From: JAWVFK01 sp033856175 | GTDB lineage: Bacteria > Actinomycetota > Thermoleophilia > Solirubrobacterales > 70-9 | Direction of reading: 5' to 3' | Length of the DNA: 64,000 nucleotides | Assembly: GCA_033856175.1 (NCBI GenBank) | Contig: JAWVFK010000015.1 | Span: 38,885-102,884 of the forward strand | Position numbers and translations under genes: made by a program | The notes under the pieces: generated by a model | The model's database searches: none | Seen by the model: only the letters and a program-made list of their open reading frames with translations | Told to the model about the DNA's origin: nothing | In this document: positions 7,895 to 18,252 of the stretch, piece by piece | Layout of the letters: each line of letters starts with the position of its first letter | Numbering within the stretch: position 1 is the stretch's first letter

Positions 7895-9244
7895 ATGCCC
7901 GGCGCCCAGAAAGACGCAGCCGCTGCGGTCGCCGCCGCGGACGGCCCCAGGCACGACCCCGTCGCCGCCTCGTCGGTCTATCCGCAGGGCAGCCGCGTCA
8001 ACGAGCACGGCCATCTCGAGGTCGGCGGCTGCGACGTAGTCGAGCTGCTCGCCGAGCACGGCAGCCCCGCCTACATCTACGCCGAGGACGACATCCGCGC
8101 CCGCGCCGGCGCCTACCTGGACGCCTTCAGCGCTCGCAGCGACGACTTCGAGGTCCTCTTCGCGAGCAAGGCGCTGCCCTGCACCGCCGCCTACGCCACC
8201 TTCGCCGAGCTCGGCCTGTCGGTGGACGTCGCCTCCGGCGGCGAGCTGGCGATGGCGCTGGCCGGCGGCTTCGACCCGGCGCGGATCTACATGCACGGCA
8301 ACAACAAGACCGAGCACGAGCTGCGCGAGGCGATCGCCGCCGGCGTCGGCCATCTGATCGTCGATTCCTTCGACGAGATCGAGCGGCTCGAGCGCCTGCT
8401 CGCCGAGGCCGGCGCCAGCCAGGACGTGATGATCCGGGTGACGCCGGGGATCAAGGCCTCTACCCACAGCTATGTCCAGACCGGCCAGCTCGACTCGAAG
8501 TTCGGCTTCGGCATCGAGGATGGGCTCGCCGAGGAGGCGGTGCGCCGCGTCGTTGCCTCCGAGCGGCTGACCCTGGTCGGTCTGCACGCCCACATCGGCT
8601 CGCAGATCTTCGAGCTCGAGCCCTACACGAAGGCGATCGAGGTTCTCGCCGACTTCAGTCGCATCGGCGGCTTCGAGATGCGGATCGTCAACGTCGGCGG
8701 CGGCCTCGGCATCGCCTACACGGCCGAGGACGAGCCGCCCTCGATCGAGGACTACGTCGACGTCAAGGTGCGCGGCGTCGAGCGCGTCTTCGACCCGGTG
8801 CCGCGGATCCTGATCGAGCCGGGCCGCTCGCTGGTCGGCAACGCCGGCGTCACCGCGTACACCGTCGGCACGGTCAAGCAGATCCCCGGCGTGCGGACCT
8901 ACGTCGCCGTCGACGGCGGCATGTCCGACAACCTGCGGCCGATGCTCTACGGCTCCCGCTACGAGGCGCTGATCGCCAACCGCGCCGGCGAACCGGCCCA
9001 GACGCCGGCGACGATCGCCGGCATGCACTGCGAGTCGGGCGACATCCTCGTCCGCGACACGCTGCTCGCCGAGCCCGCCGTCGGTGACGTCCTCGTCACG
9101 CCGGCGACGGGCGCCTATGGCTACTCGATGGCCAACAACTACAACGGCGTGCCGCGGCCGCCGGTGATCTTCTGCCGCGACGGCCGGGCGCGCGTCGTCG
9201 TCAGGCGCGAGACCTACGCCGACCTGATGGTGCGGGACGCATGA
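7895..9244 (+). CDS. lysA: Diaminopimelate decarboxylase
   Basis: 449-residue fold-III PLP enzyme that converts meso-diaminopimelate to L-lysine. The PLP lysine is in FASKALPC (Lys92). Glycine-rich phosphate binding is in NVGGGLGIAY, the family signature is GLHAHIGSQI, and the active-site Cys of the second subunit lies in MHCESGD. Tyr in ATGAYGYSMANNYNG completes the substrate pocket. The N-terminus has about 20 extra Ala/Asp-rich residues. The stop overlaps the homoserine dehydrogenase start by four bases (ATGA at 9241-9244), giving a lysA-hom-thrC operon as in many actinobacteria. Confidence 0.96.
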   Translation: MPGAQKDAAAAVAAADGPRHDPVAASSVYPQGSRVNEHGHLEVGGCDVVELLAEHGSPAYIYAEDDIRARAGAYLDAFSARSDDFEVLFASKALPCTAAYATFAELGLSVDVASGGELAMALAGGFDPARIYMHGNNKTEHELREAIAAGVGHLIVDSFDEIERLERLLAEAGASQDVMIRVTPGIKASTHSYVQTGQLDSKFGFGIEDGLAEEAVRRVVASERLTLVGLHAHIGSQIFELEPYTKAIEVLADFSRIGGFEMRIVNVGGGLGIAYTAEDEPPSIEDYVDVKVRGVERVFDPVPRILIEPGRSLVGNAGVTAYTVGTVKQIPGVRTYVAVDGGMSDNLRPMLYGSRYEALIANRAGEPAQTPATIAGMHCESGDILVRDTLLAEPAVGDVLVTPATGAYGYSMANNYNGVPRPPVIFCRDGRARVVVRRETYADLMVRDA

Positions 9245-10476
9245 GCGCCGTCGCCCGGATCGGGCTGCTCGGCTGCGGCACCGTCGGCGGCGCCTTCGCC
9301 GAGATGCTGGGCCAGCGTGCCGCCGCGATCGAAGCTGCCACCGGCCGCCGCCCCGAGCTGGCGGGGGTGCTGCGGCGCAGCGAGGGCGACTTCGGCGAGA
9401 TCCTCGCCGCCTCCGACGTCGTCGTCGAGCTGATCGGCGGCATCGAGCCGGCGCGCGAGCACGTCCTCGCGGCGCTCGCCGCCGGCAAGCCCGTGGTGAC
9501 CGCCAACAAGCAGCTGATCGCCCGCCACGGCGACGAGCTCTTCGAGGCGGCGCGGGCCGCGGGCGTCCAGCTGCGCTTCGAGGCCGCGGTTGCCGGGGCG
9601 ATCCCGGTGATCCGCGTGATCCAGGAGAGCCTCGGGGCGACCGAGATCGAGAAGGTCTTCGGCATCGTCAACGGGACGACCAACTTCATCCTCACGGAGA
9701 TGGCGAAGACCGGCGCCGCCTACGCCGACGCGCTGGCCCGCGCCCAGGAGCTGGGCTACGCCGAGGCCGATCCGACCGAGGACGTCAACGGCGCCGACGC
9801 CGCGGCGAAGATGGCGATCCTCGCCCGGCTCGCCTTCCACACCCCGGTCAGCCTCGACGAGGTCGCCTACGAGGGGATCGAGCAGATCCGCCCCGACGAC
9901 CTCGCCTACGCCAAGGAGCTTGGCCTGTCGCTGAAGCTGCTCGGCGTGGCCGAGCGCCTCGGCGACAAGATCAGCGTCCGCGTCTTCCCCTGCTTCCTCT
10001 ACGGCGGCCACCCGCTGGCGCCGGTCGAGGGCGCCTTCAACGCCGTCATGGTCGAGGCGCCGGCGATCACCGAGATCACGATGTCGGGCCCGGGAGCGGG
10101 GGGGACCGCGACGGCGTCGGCGGTGCTCGGCGACGTCACCTCGATCCTCGCCCAGAGCGAGCGTCAGTCGGCGCCGATCCACGAGCTGAGCGAGAAACTG
10201 GCGATGTCCCACGATGTCGCCTCGTCCTTCTACCTGCACCTGGAGGTGGCCGACCGCCCGGGCGTGCTCGCCAAGGTCGCCGACGTGCTAGGCCGCAACG
10301 AGATCTCGGTCAAGAGCGTCGTTCAGCGTGGCCTCGGCGACGACGCCCGCCTGGTGATGGTCCTGCACGAGACGCCCGAGGCGCGCTTCCGCCAGGCCCT
10401 CGACGAGCTCGGCGGCCTCGGCGAGCTGCGCTCGCCGCCGCGGTCGCTCCGCGGCATCGAAGAGGTCTTCACCTGA
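9241..10476 (+). CDS. hom: Homoserine dehydrogenase
   Basis: 411 residues. The N-terminal NAD(P)-binding domain begins GLLGCGTVGGAFAEM. The conserved catalytic region includes VTANKQLIARHGDEL, FEAAVAGAIPVIR and GIVNGTTNFILTEM, and the dimerisation/substrate region has EADPTEDVNGADAAAK. A C-terminal ACT domain (about 325-400, FYLHLEVADRPGVLAKVADVLG) should bind threonine for feedback inhibition. It reduces aspartate semialdehyde to homoserine. It is coupled to lysA by a four-base overlap and followed almost immediately by threonine synthase. Confidence 0.96.
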   Translation: MSAVARIGLLGCGTVGGAFAEMLGQRAAAIEAATGRRPELAGVLRRSEGDFGEILAASDVVVELIGGIEPAREHVLAALAAGKPVVTANKQLIARHGDELFEAARAAGVQLRFEAAVAGAIPVIRVIQESLGATEIEKVFGIVNGTTNFILTEMAKTGAAYADALARAQELGYAEADPTEDVNGADAAAKMAILARLAFHTPVSLDEVAYEGIEQIRPDDLAYAKELGLSLKLLGVAERLGDKISVRVFPCFLYGGHPLAPVEGAFNAVMVEAPAITEITMSGPGAGGTATASAVLGDVTSILAQSERQSAPIHELSEKLAMSHDVASSFYLHLEVADRPGVLAKVADVLGRNEISVKSVVQRGLGDDARLVMVLHETPEARFRQALDELGGLGELRSPPRSLRGIEEVFT

Positions 10477-10477
10477 G

Positions 10478-11536
<1,059 letters not shown>

Positions 11537-11633
11537 GGCGCGAACGCACGCGACAACTAGGCACAGAGACGTGACGTTTAACTGAGGCTCCGCGCGATAC
11601 CCATCGGCTGCTCAACCGCAGAGTTGGACCGCC

Positions 11634-11942
11634 ATGGAGTCGGGCGAGCAGCCAATATGGGAAACAAGAGATCCCAGCGGTCGAAGAGTGGTGCTGTTGC
11701 CGAGCGACTGGTCCTACGTCTCGCGGAAACCGGATCGAGGCTTGACAGAAGCGATCCTGTTGGATGTCATCCGCGCTCCGGATATCGAGCGGCCCGACCC
11801 CGATCCGCGTTGCCGCAGGTACTACAAGCGCCATGTCGGTCCATCGACCTGGCTGCGGGTCGTCGTACGATATGAGCACGGTGAAGGACGCGTCTACAAC
11901 GCATTTCCCAATCGCAAGCTGCCGATGAGGGACCGAACATGA
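11634..11942 (+). CDS. Putative toxin-like small protein (DUF4258-like), first gene of a pair
   Basis: 102 residues, soluble, beginning PIWETRDPSGRRVVL and containing the pattern DVIRAPDIERPDPDPRCRRYY, GPSTWLRVVVRYEHGEGRV and NAFP. This resembles the small DUF4258/RelE-like proteins that are often encoded next to DUF2283 proteins and treated as toxin candidates. The assignment is by pattern only. Its stop overlaps the start of the next gene (ATGA at 11939-11942), the usual layout of toxin-antitoxin pairs. It stands alone between the threonine operon and the giant secreted protein. Confidence 0.55.
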   Translation: MESGEQPIWETRDPSGRRVVLLPSDWSYVSRKPDRGLTEAILLDVIRAPDIERPDPDPRCRRYYKRHVGPSTWLRVVVRYEHGEGRVYNAFPNRKLPMRDRT

Positions 11943-12223
11943 CAATTCACGCAGGCCCATACGAGTTCACGGCGCTGGACTACAACTCGCAGTCCGACCT
12001 GCTCGACCTCTCGATTGACGGTCGCTGGGGTGTCGGCGACGAAGAGACGCCGGAGGGCCACTGGTGGTTTGTCGCAGGGGATGGCTCCGATGAGATCGTC
12101 GCCCTGCAGCTGCTGAAGCCGCGGGAGCGCTTGGAAGCTTTGGGCGCAGTCGTCGTCACGCTTCCAACTGGCGAGCAGGTCACGGTCGAGGGCATCGAGA
12201 ATGCCCTGACGCTGCCAGCCTAG
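11939..12223 (+). CDS. DUF2283-like small protein, putative antitoxin partner
   Basis: 94 residues, acidic. The start is DYNSQSDLLDLSIDGRWG, followed by WWFVAGDGSDEIVALQLLKP, which follows the DUF2283 pattern of a beta-hairpin (D-x-D-x-L-x-L), an acidic turn and a xIVxLxLL strand. DUF2283 members commonly pair with DUF4258-like neighbours. The four-base overlap with the upstream gene supports coupled translation. A DNA-binding antitoxin domain is not visible, so its role is inference. Confidence 0.55.
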   Translation: MTIHAGPYEFTALDYNSQSDLLDLSIDGRWGVGDEETPEGHWWFVAGDGSDEIVALQLLKPRERLEALGAVVVTLPTGEQVTVEGIENALTLPA

Positions 12224-12289
12224 GCACGTCTCGTGCCGGCTCGGTGGCGCGGGCCGAGGACAGCCGCCCGGGGCGCAGGCGTCCCAGCC

Positions 12290-15200
12290 TCAGCGCCGGC
12301 GGACGACCGTCACCGTCGCCTCATCCGGTGCGCAGCCGCTCTTCGCCGCCTTGGCGACCTTCTTGCCGGGGCTGCTGAAGCGGTGGCTGATGTGGGCGAC
12401 GCCGGTTGAGCCCGTCGTGGCGCTCTCGCCGCCGAGGCGGACGGTGGCGCCGCTGCGGCAGCTCGTGCTCGCCGAGCTGACGCTGAGGCGGAAGTTGTAG
12501 GTCTTGCCGGTCCGCGCCTCGCGCGGGCTGACCGTCAGCTTCATCACCGGCGGCGGCGGCTCGGGGCGCAGCTGGAAGATCGCGGGCGGGCCGAGGTTGC
12601 CGGCGTTGTCGACGGCGCGGACGGCGATGTAGCGCTTGGCGCCGCTTGGCACCTGGAAGGTCTGCGCTGCGCCCGGATCGGCCGGCGCCGGCGGGCCGCT
12701 GACGCTCTCGGCCTGGTCGTAGCTCGGCGGCGTGATCCGGCTGTCGGACTGGACGATCTCGTAGTGGTCGGCCTTGCCGGCGTACCAGTCGTCTCCCGGC
12801 GCCTTCCACGAGATCGTGTTGTGGTCGCCGGAGAGCTGGGCGTCGCGCAGCGCGCCGGGCGGGCGCGTGTCGCTGCCGTAGTGGCCGCTGTTGCGCTCGT
12901 CGTGGCGGACCGACCACCACTCGTCGTTGCCCGCGGTCGTGCCGTCGGTGTTCCAGGCGTAGAGGTAGCCCTCACGCGTCGTCGCCACCAGCTCGACCTT
13001 GCCGTCGCCGTCGAGGTCGCCAACGGTCGGCGAGCCGAGCAGCCAGCCGGACTGGAACTTCGGGAAGCCGGCGGCCTGGCCGCCGCCGAAGGCGAAGCCG
13101 TGGAGCGCCGAGGAGTCGCCGCCGGCGAGGATCTCGGCGCTGCCGTCGCCCGTGACGTCGGCGATCGTCGGCGAGCCGAGGAAGTTGAGGCCCTGCTGCT
13201 TGGCGGGGAAGCCAGGCATCACGGCGCCGCTCTGGGCGTCGAAGGCGCGCATGTAGTTGCTGATCGCGACGCCGCTGCCGGCGGTGACCAGGGAGCCGGC
13301 GACGCTGGCGCCGCCCGAGCCGGGCTCGGCCATCGTCAGGTTGTCGCCGGGGCCGAAGTGGCCGAAGGCGCCCGAGGTCGTGAAGTTGACCGGGACGTCG
13401 GTTGGCAGGTTGCCGTTGAGGAAGCCGGTCAGCTGGTCCGGCGAAGCCTGGCGCTGCAGCGCGTCGACGACGACCGGGTCGGGCTCGGGGCCGTAGACGG
13501 TGCCGACCGAGCCGTCGCCCTTGATCTGGTAGCTGGGCGAGAAGATCACCGGCGAGGTCTCGAGCTCGTCTGAGCCGTCGCCGTTGACGTCGGCCGAGAT
13601 CGGCGAGTTGGTGCCCTCGGTGATCGCCTCCTGGGCGGAGCCGTAGTAGATGATGATCCCCTGGACGTTGTTGGGGAAGCCGTTGACGGGCGAGCCGTCG
13701 GCGTGGAAAGCATGCAGGTGGGAGACACCACCGGGCTGGATGTCGCCGCCCTGCGCGTCGCCGTACTGGCTGCGGACGACGATCTCGGGATGGCGGTCGC
13801 CGTCGAGGTCGGCGATCGTCGGCGGCGTGTCGAGCTTGTGGTCCTGGATGACGATCGAGTTGCCGTTGCCCGGCTGGTAGCCGTCGGGCAGCTTGACCTC
13901 GACCGGCCAGCCGGGGAAGTCGCTGCCGTCGGTGCGAAAGACGTGGATCCGCCCGTCGCCAGCCGTCTGGACGACCTCGAGGTGACCGTCGCCATCGAGG
14001 TCGGCCATCACCGGCGGCGAGATCGCCGCCTGGATCGGGACCCGCGTGAATGGCAGGTCCGGCCGCGGGATCGCCGGCTTGCTGACGCCGGCGTCGAGCG
14101 CCCGCGGCCAGCCGGGCAGCAGTGCGCCGTGGCTGTCGAAGAGGTACTCGTGGCCGCCGACACTGGCCACCGCGACCTCGAGCGTGCCGTCGTGGTTGAC
14201 GTCGCCGACGGCGACCGAGAAGAGGACCGACTCGTAGCCGGGGCTGAGGCCGGGGTGGGCCTTGGTCACCTGGACCGCCGTCGTGTGAGCCGGCCAGCCG
14301 GGCAGCTCGTTGCCCGTAACGGGGTCGATCGCGTGGATGACGCCGTCGCTGTCGCCGAAGACGATGTCGAGGCGCCCGGTCCCCTGGAGATCGACGAGCT
14401 GCGGCTGGGCGATGCCGTCGTGGTCGCCGAGCAGCTTCGGGAAGCCTTCGCGGATCGAGGGGTCGTGGGTGACGGCGATCGCCCGCCGCTCCTCGGCGAG
14501 GCGGCCGTTGGCGTCGGTGACCCGGACGCGGATCGTGACCGTGTACTGGTCGTTGGTCTCGAGCGTCTTCGTGCTCGAGAGGTGGAAGGGGTTCTGGGCC
14601 TGGTCCCAGAACGACGCCGGAACCTGGCTGAGGTCGATGTTGCCGAGCGTGCCGTCCTTCGCCGTCGTGCCGGTCGCGGCGGTGTGGAAGGCGGCGTCAG
14701 CCGGCTCGGCGCCGGGCGCGAACTCGAGCTTCCAGCCCTGCACGCTCGAGCGCGGCGCCTCGACGTGGCCGGTCACCGCGACGCTCTGCTGGGCCGGCTT
14801 CGACGGGTCGAAGACGCGGTACCACTCGGGCGAGTCGATCCAGGCCTCGGGCGGGATCTGGTTGTCGTGAACCTTCTTCAGCGCCTTCCAGAGGTTGGGC
14901 CGGCCGTAGCCGTACTGCATGTTCCAGTTCGAGTTGGCGTTGCCCTCCCAGCCGAGCGGCGGGTTGGGGTTGCCGGTGATCGGCGAGGCGGTGTCGCGGA
15001 CGATCTGGATCGCCTCCGAGTTGCTCAGCGGCGTGTTGATCAGATGCTGGGCGGACGCCTCCTTGCCCTCGGCGATGACCAGCGCCAGGGCGCCGCCGAC
15101 CGTCGGCGTCGACTCTGAGGTCGAGCCGCCCTGGGTCGCGACCGAGAACATGTTGTGCGTGCCCCATGAGGTCAGGCCGGAGCGGGCACGGTAGGTCGTC

Positions 15201-16345
15201 GTGATCGCGTTGGCCTCGGGCCCGGGGATGTTCTGCGAGTTGGTGACGACGCCGTTGCCGGGCAGCACGTGCTCGTGGAACATCCCGCCCTGGTGGTCGA
15301 TCGAGTTGAAGTCGTTCGACGCCTCGACCATGACGATGTCGTGGTCCCAGCAGTACTGCACGGCCTGGGCCATGAAGGTCGAGTAGCCGAGGTCGGCGGT
15401 GACCGAGACGATCACGTCGGTCTTCATGTCGGCGGCGTAGAGCCAGGCCTCGGCGAGCTGGTAGGAGGCGTCGAGGGCCTCGGCGCCTGCCTTGACAGGC
15501 AGCAGCCGGCAGCGCGGGCAGACGCCGACGCCCTGGTGGCCGTTGTTGACCTCGGCGGCCGCCTGCTTTTGCTGGCCGTTGGCGTGGCCGTAGGCGGAGT
15601 CGAGGGTCGCCGGGTCGTTCTGGTCGTTGTAGAAGTCCCAGCCGGAGATGTCGTCGACGTAGCCGTTGGCGTCGTTCTCGGCGCCGTAGCCGTCGTGGCC
15701 GTCGGAGAACTTGACGATCAGGTCCTCGGGGTCGAGGACGCCGTTGCCGTTGCTGTCGCCGGTGTCCGCCGGCTGCGGCCCCACCCGGCCGTCGCAGGCG
15801 TAGTCGACGACGTTGAAGGAGCCGTCGCCGTTGGCGTCATAGGCGTTGACGTAGCTGGCGCATGTCGGCGTCGTATTGGCGACCGGGACCGGGGCGGCGC
15901 GTGCGTGGTTGGGAACCGGCAGCTCGGCCCTGTTGATGAAGACGCGGTTGGCGAGCTCCTCGGCGTCGCCGTTTCGCCAGTTGATCCCGCCCTCGACGTA
16001 GGCGATCAGCGTCTGGTCGTTGCCGGCGGTGTAGTCCTTCCAGGCCTTGTCGGTCGACATCCCGGAGGCGTTCTCGGGGTCGGTCGCGCCCGGGGCGCAC
16101 TGGGGCATGAACGAGTAGTGGTGGTGCTCCTCGTCGTTGACCGAGTTCTGGAAGCACTTGTCGGGCGTGCCCTCGGCCGGGGCGTAGCTGGGGTCGTTGG
16201 GGGCGTCCTGCGGGAACGCCGCCCGGGCCACCGCGGCAAGCGACAGCATCAGCGCCAGGGCGCCGATCAGCGCTGCGACCCTCCTGCGGCCGCGGCGCCA
16301 GCCTTTCTCCCGATGGCCCCGCACGACCTGAACAACGTAGCGCAC
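12290..16345 (-). CDS. Giant secreted subtilase-like (S8) protein with FG-GAP/VCBS repeats and FnIII-like end
   Basis: About 1,350 residues from GTG 16345 (GTG 16324 also possible; longer starts would run into the divergent gene). A signal peptide (RRVAALIGALALMLSLAAVARA) is followed by a subtilisin-like domain. The His region is YGHANGQQKQ...NNGHQGVGV and the Ser region STSESTPTVGGALAL. The usual catalytic Asp position reads AYVEGGINW, so it is Glu. Two EF-hand/dockerin-like calcium loops are inserted (DANGDGSFNVVDY, DSNGNGVLDPEDL). At least seven FG-GAP-type units follow (VGDVNHDGTLEV, ADLDGDGHLEVV, GDLDGDGKVELV), then a fibronectin-III-like and a Cys-paired C-terminal domain. It probably acts extracellularly as a protease or binding protein. 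Confidence 0.8.
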   Translation of the reverse strand: MRYVVQVVRGHREKGWRRGRRRVAALIGALALMLSLAAVARAAFPQDAPNDPSYAPAEGTPDKCFQNSVNDEEHHHYSFMPQCAPGATDPENASGMSTDKAWKDYTAGNDQTLIAYVEGGINWRNGDAEELANRVFINRAELPVPNHARAAPVPVANTTPTCASYVNAYDANGDGSFNVVDYACDGRVGPQPADTGDSNGNGVLDPEDLIVKFSDGHDGYGAENDANGYVDDISGWDFYNDQNDPATLDSAYGHANGQQKQAAAEVNNGHQGVGVCPRCRLLPVKAGAEALDASYQLAEAWLYAADMKTDVIVSVTADLGYSTFMAQAVQYCWDHDIVMVEASNDFNSIDHQGGMFHEHVLPGNGVVTNSQNIPGPEANAITTTYRARSGLTSWGTHNMFSVATQGGSTSESTPTVGGALALVIAEGKEASAQHLINTPLSNSEAIQIVRDTASPITGNPNPPLGWEGNANSNWNMQYGYGRPNLWKALKKVHDNQIPPEAWIDSPEWYRVFDPSKPAQQSVAVTGHVEAPRSSVQGWKLEFAPGAEPADAAFHTAATGTTAKDGTLGNIDLSQVPASFWDQAQNPFHLSSTKTLETNDQYTVTIRVRVTDANGRLAEERRAIAVTHDPSIREGFPKLLGDHDGIAQPQLVDLQGTGRLDIVFGDSDGVIHAIDPVTGNELPGWPAHTTAVQVTKAHPGLSPGYESVLFSVAVGDVNHDGTLEVAVASVGGHEYLFDSHGALLPGWPRALDAGVSKPAIPRPDLPFTRVPIQAAISPPVMADLDGDGHLEVVQTAGDGRIHVFRTDGSDFPGWPVEVKLPDGYQPGNGNSIVIQDHKLDTPPTIADLDGDRHPEIVVRSQYGDAQGGDIQPGGVSHLHAFHADGSPVNGFPNNVQGIIIYYGSAQEAITEGTNSPISADVNGDGSDELETSPVIFSPSYQIKGDGSVGTVYGPEPDPVVVDALQRQASPDQLTGFLNGNLPTDVPVNFTTSGAFGHFGPGDNLTMAEPGSGGASVAGSLVTAGSGVAISNYMRAFDAQSGAVMPGFPAKQQGLNFLGSPTIADVTGDGSAEILAGGDSSALHGFAFGGGQAAGFPKFQSGWLLGSPTVGDLDGDGKVELVATTREGYLYAWNTDGTTAGNDEWWSVRHDERNSGHYGSDTRPPGALRDAQLSGDHNTISWKAPGDDWYAGKADHYEIVQSDSRITPPSYDQAESVSGPPAPADPGAAQTFQVPSGAKRYIAVRAVDNAGNLGPPAIFQLRPEPPPPVMKLTVSPREARTGKTYNFRLSVSSASTSCRSGATVRLGGESATTGSTGVAHISHRFSSPGKKVAKAAKSGCAPDEATVTVVRRR

Positions 16346-16401
16346 CGCATGGCGCCCGGCGCCGATCTGGCGCCGAGCGGGATCTGGCAAGCTCAACCAC
16401 G

Positions 16402-16737
16402 ATGAGCGACGCGCCGCGTGTCGAGCTGCTCTGGTGGCGGCAATGCCCCTCCTGGGAGCGGGCACTGGCCGAGCTGCGCGAGGAGATGCAGGCCGCCGGC
16501 CTCGACCCCGACTCGATCGAGATGCGCGAGGTGCTCGCCGAGGAGGACGCCGTCGCCGAGCGGTTCATCGGCTCACCGACGATCCGGATCGACGGCGAGG
16601 ACATCCAGCCGCCCGGCGACAATCCCGTCGGGCTCGCCTGCCGCGTCTATCGCCGGCGCGACGGCCGTGTCTCGCCGCTGCCCGATCGCGCAGACCTCCG
16701 CGAGGCCCTGACCGCCGCCGCGAATGCGAGGATCTGA
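16402..16737 (+). CDS. Thioredoxin-fold protein of the DF-family (seleno)protein / alkylmercury-lyase-like type
   Basis: 111 residues starting MSDAPRVELLWWRQCPSW, with a single N-terminal Cys (residue 15) where related proteins have CPxx or selenocysteine. GSPTIRIDGEDIQPPGDN follows and is the cis-Pro-containing part of a thioredoxin fold. The family is found next to redox or mercury genes, but the substrate is unknown. It reads divergently from the giant secreted protein and is followed by a second thioredoxin-fold gene 25 bases on, so the two may form a redox operon. Confidence 0.7.
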   Translation: MSDAPRVELLWWRQCPSWERALAELREEMQAAGLDPDSIEMREVLAEEDAVAERFIGSPTIRIDGEDIQPPGDNPVGLACRVYRRRDGRVSPLPDRADLREALTAAANARI

Positions 16738-16762
16738 GCGTGGACGGCGGAGTGGCGGCCAA

Positions 16763-17290
16763 GTGAACCTGGGGGAGCGACCGCAGCCGTTCGAGCTGCC
16801 GGCCGCGGCTGGCAGCTCCGAGGCGCTGGAGGTCGACGGCGCCGCAGCCGCGGTCGCCACGGTCGTCTACTGGACCTGCAACCACTGCCCCTACGCGCTC
16901 GCCTGGGAGGACCGCATCCACGCGGTCTCGCGCGACTACGCCGATCGCGGCGTCCGCGTCCTGGCGATCAACTCCAACGACGCCGAGCGCTACCCGCTCG
17001 ACTCCTTCGAGGCGATGGCCGAGCGCGTCGCCCGCGAGGACTGGCCCCATCCCTACCTCCACGACGAGAGCCAGGCGGTCGCCCGCGCCTGGGGCGCCGT
17101 CAAGACACCCGACGTCTTCGTCCTCGACGCCGATCTGCGGCTGCGCTATCGCGGCGCGCCCGACGCCGACTACGAGGACCCGGCCCAGGACGCAGCCTGG
17201 CTGCGCGGCGCGCTCGACGGGATCCTCAGCGGCGCCGAGCCGGCCCCGGCCGAGACCGACCCGGTCGGCTGCACGATCAAGTGGAAATGA
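16763..17290 (+). CDS. Thioredoxin-like redox protein with WTCNHCPY motif
   Basis: 175 residues from GTG 16763, with GGAG ten bases upstream. The redox motif is VVYWTCNHCPYALAWEDR (Cys about 39 and 42). The AhpC/TSA-like features VRVLAINSNDAERYPLDSFEAM and WGAVKTPDVFVLDADLRLRY (cis-Pro region) are present, and it ends VGCTIKWK. This matches the thioredoxin-family/peroxiredoxin-like proteins widespread in bacteria, which probably reduce disulfides or peroxides in the cytoplasm. No signal peptide is visible. thrB starts 14 bases after the stop. Confidence 0.82.
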   Translation: MNLGERPQPFELPAAAGSSEALEVDGAAAAVATVVYWTCNHCPYALAWEDRIHAVSRDYADRGVRVLAINSNDAERYPLDSFEAMAERVAREDWPHPYLHDESQAVARAWGAVKTPDVFVLDADLRLRYRGAPDADYEDPAQDAAWLRGALDGILSGAEPAPAETDPVGCTIKWK

Positions 17291-17303
17291 CCCCGGGGGC
17301 GGC

Positions 17304-18182
17304 GTGACGAGCCGCAAGCGGATCGTCAAGGTGCCGGCCTCCTCGGCCAACCTCGGCCCCGGCTATGACGTCCTGGCGGCGGCGCTGACGCTGCAGCTCG
17401 AGCTCGAGGTGACCGAGACGGGCGAGTTCTCGGTCGACGCCGGTGACCTCGACGTCGCCGGCGATCGCTCCAACCTCTGTGTGCGGGCGTTCGAGTCGCT
17501 GCATCCCGCCGACGGGCTGAGCTTCCGCATCCGCAGCGAGATCCCGCTGGCCCGCGGCCTCGGCTCGAGCGCGGCGGCGATCGTCGCCGGCCTCGCCGCC
17601 GCCGACCACCTCTACGAGCTGGCGCTGGGCCCAGACGAGCTGCTGGTCCACGCGACCGAGCTCGAGGGCCATCCCGACAACGTCGCCGCGGCTATCTACG
17701 GCGGCTTCGTCGCCTGCTCGGTCGAGGACGGCAGGCCGGTGGCGGCACGCTTCGCGCCGCCGAGCGAGCTCGAGACGATCGCCGTCATCCCCGCCGAGGA
17801 GGTGCCGACCGACAGGGCGCGGGCGGCGATACCGGCGGAGATCCCGCTCGCCGACGCCGTCGCCAACGTCGCCGCCGCGTCGACGCTCGTACTGGGCCTG
17901 CAGACGAGCGACCTCAACCTGATCCGGCGGGGCCTGCGCGACCGCATCCACCAGCCGCGCCGCGCCCATCTCTACCCGCGTTCGATGGAGCTGGTCGAGG
18001 AGGCCCAGTCGCTCGGCGCCCTCGGCGCGACGGTCTCCGGCGCCGGGCCGACCGTCCTCTGCTGGACGACGTGGGGCGAGGCCGGCAAGGTCGCCGAGGC
18101 GCTCAGGGGTCGGGTCGCCGGCTGGGCCGAGGTCCAGCGCCTGCCGTTCTCGCCGCTGGGCATGGACGTGCCTGAGCTTTAG
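17304..18182 (+). CDS. thrB: Homoserine kinase
   Basis: 292-residue GHMP kinase that phosphorylates L-homoserine for threonine synthase. It has VPASSANLGPGYDVL near the N-terminus, the GHMP ATP-binding signature PLARGLGSSAAAIVAGL (about 75-91), ELEGHPDNVAAAIYGG, and the C-terminal GATVSGAGPTVLCW. GTG 17304 follows a GGGGG ribosome-binding stretch. It is separated from hom and thrC by about 5.8 kb of unrelated genes, so the threonine pathway is split. Confidence 0.95.
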   Translation: MTSRKRIVKVPASSANLGPGYDVLAAALTLQLELEVTETGEFSVDAGDLDVAGDRSNLCVRAFESLHPADGLSFRIRSEIPLARGLGSSAAAIVAGLAAADHLYELALGPDELLVHATELEGHPDNVAAAIYGGFVACSVEDGRPVAARFAPPSELETIAVIPAEEVPTDRARAAIPAEIPLADAVANVAAASTLVLGLQTSDLNLIRRGLRDRIHQPRRAHLYPRSMELVEEAQSLGALGATVSGAGPTVLCWTTWGEAGKVAEALRGRVAGWAEVQRLPFSPLGMDVPEL

Positions 18183-18252
18183 GCGCCGGTTCGCCGCCAT
18201 TCAGCCACTCTCGGGCGTAACGGCCCGCCCAGGGGGTACTTTGGATAGGCGG

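Noticed and set aside
13703..15118. Plus-strand open frame inside the giant secreted protein gene
   Set aside because: Shadow of the FG-GAP repeats; Asp/Val/Gly-rich composition is typical of antisense frames in high-GC DNA.
16402..16737. Selenoprotein in the DF family
   Set aside because: The active position is a plain Cys codon in CPSW; no in-frame TGA or SECIS-like element is seen.
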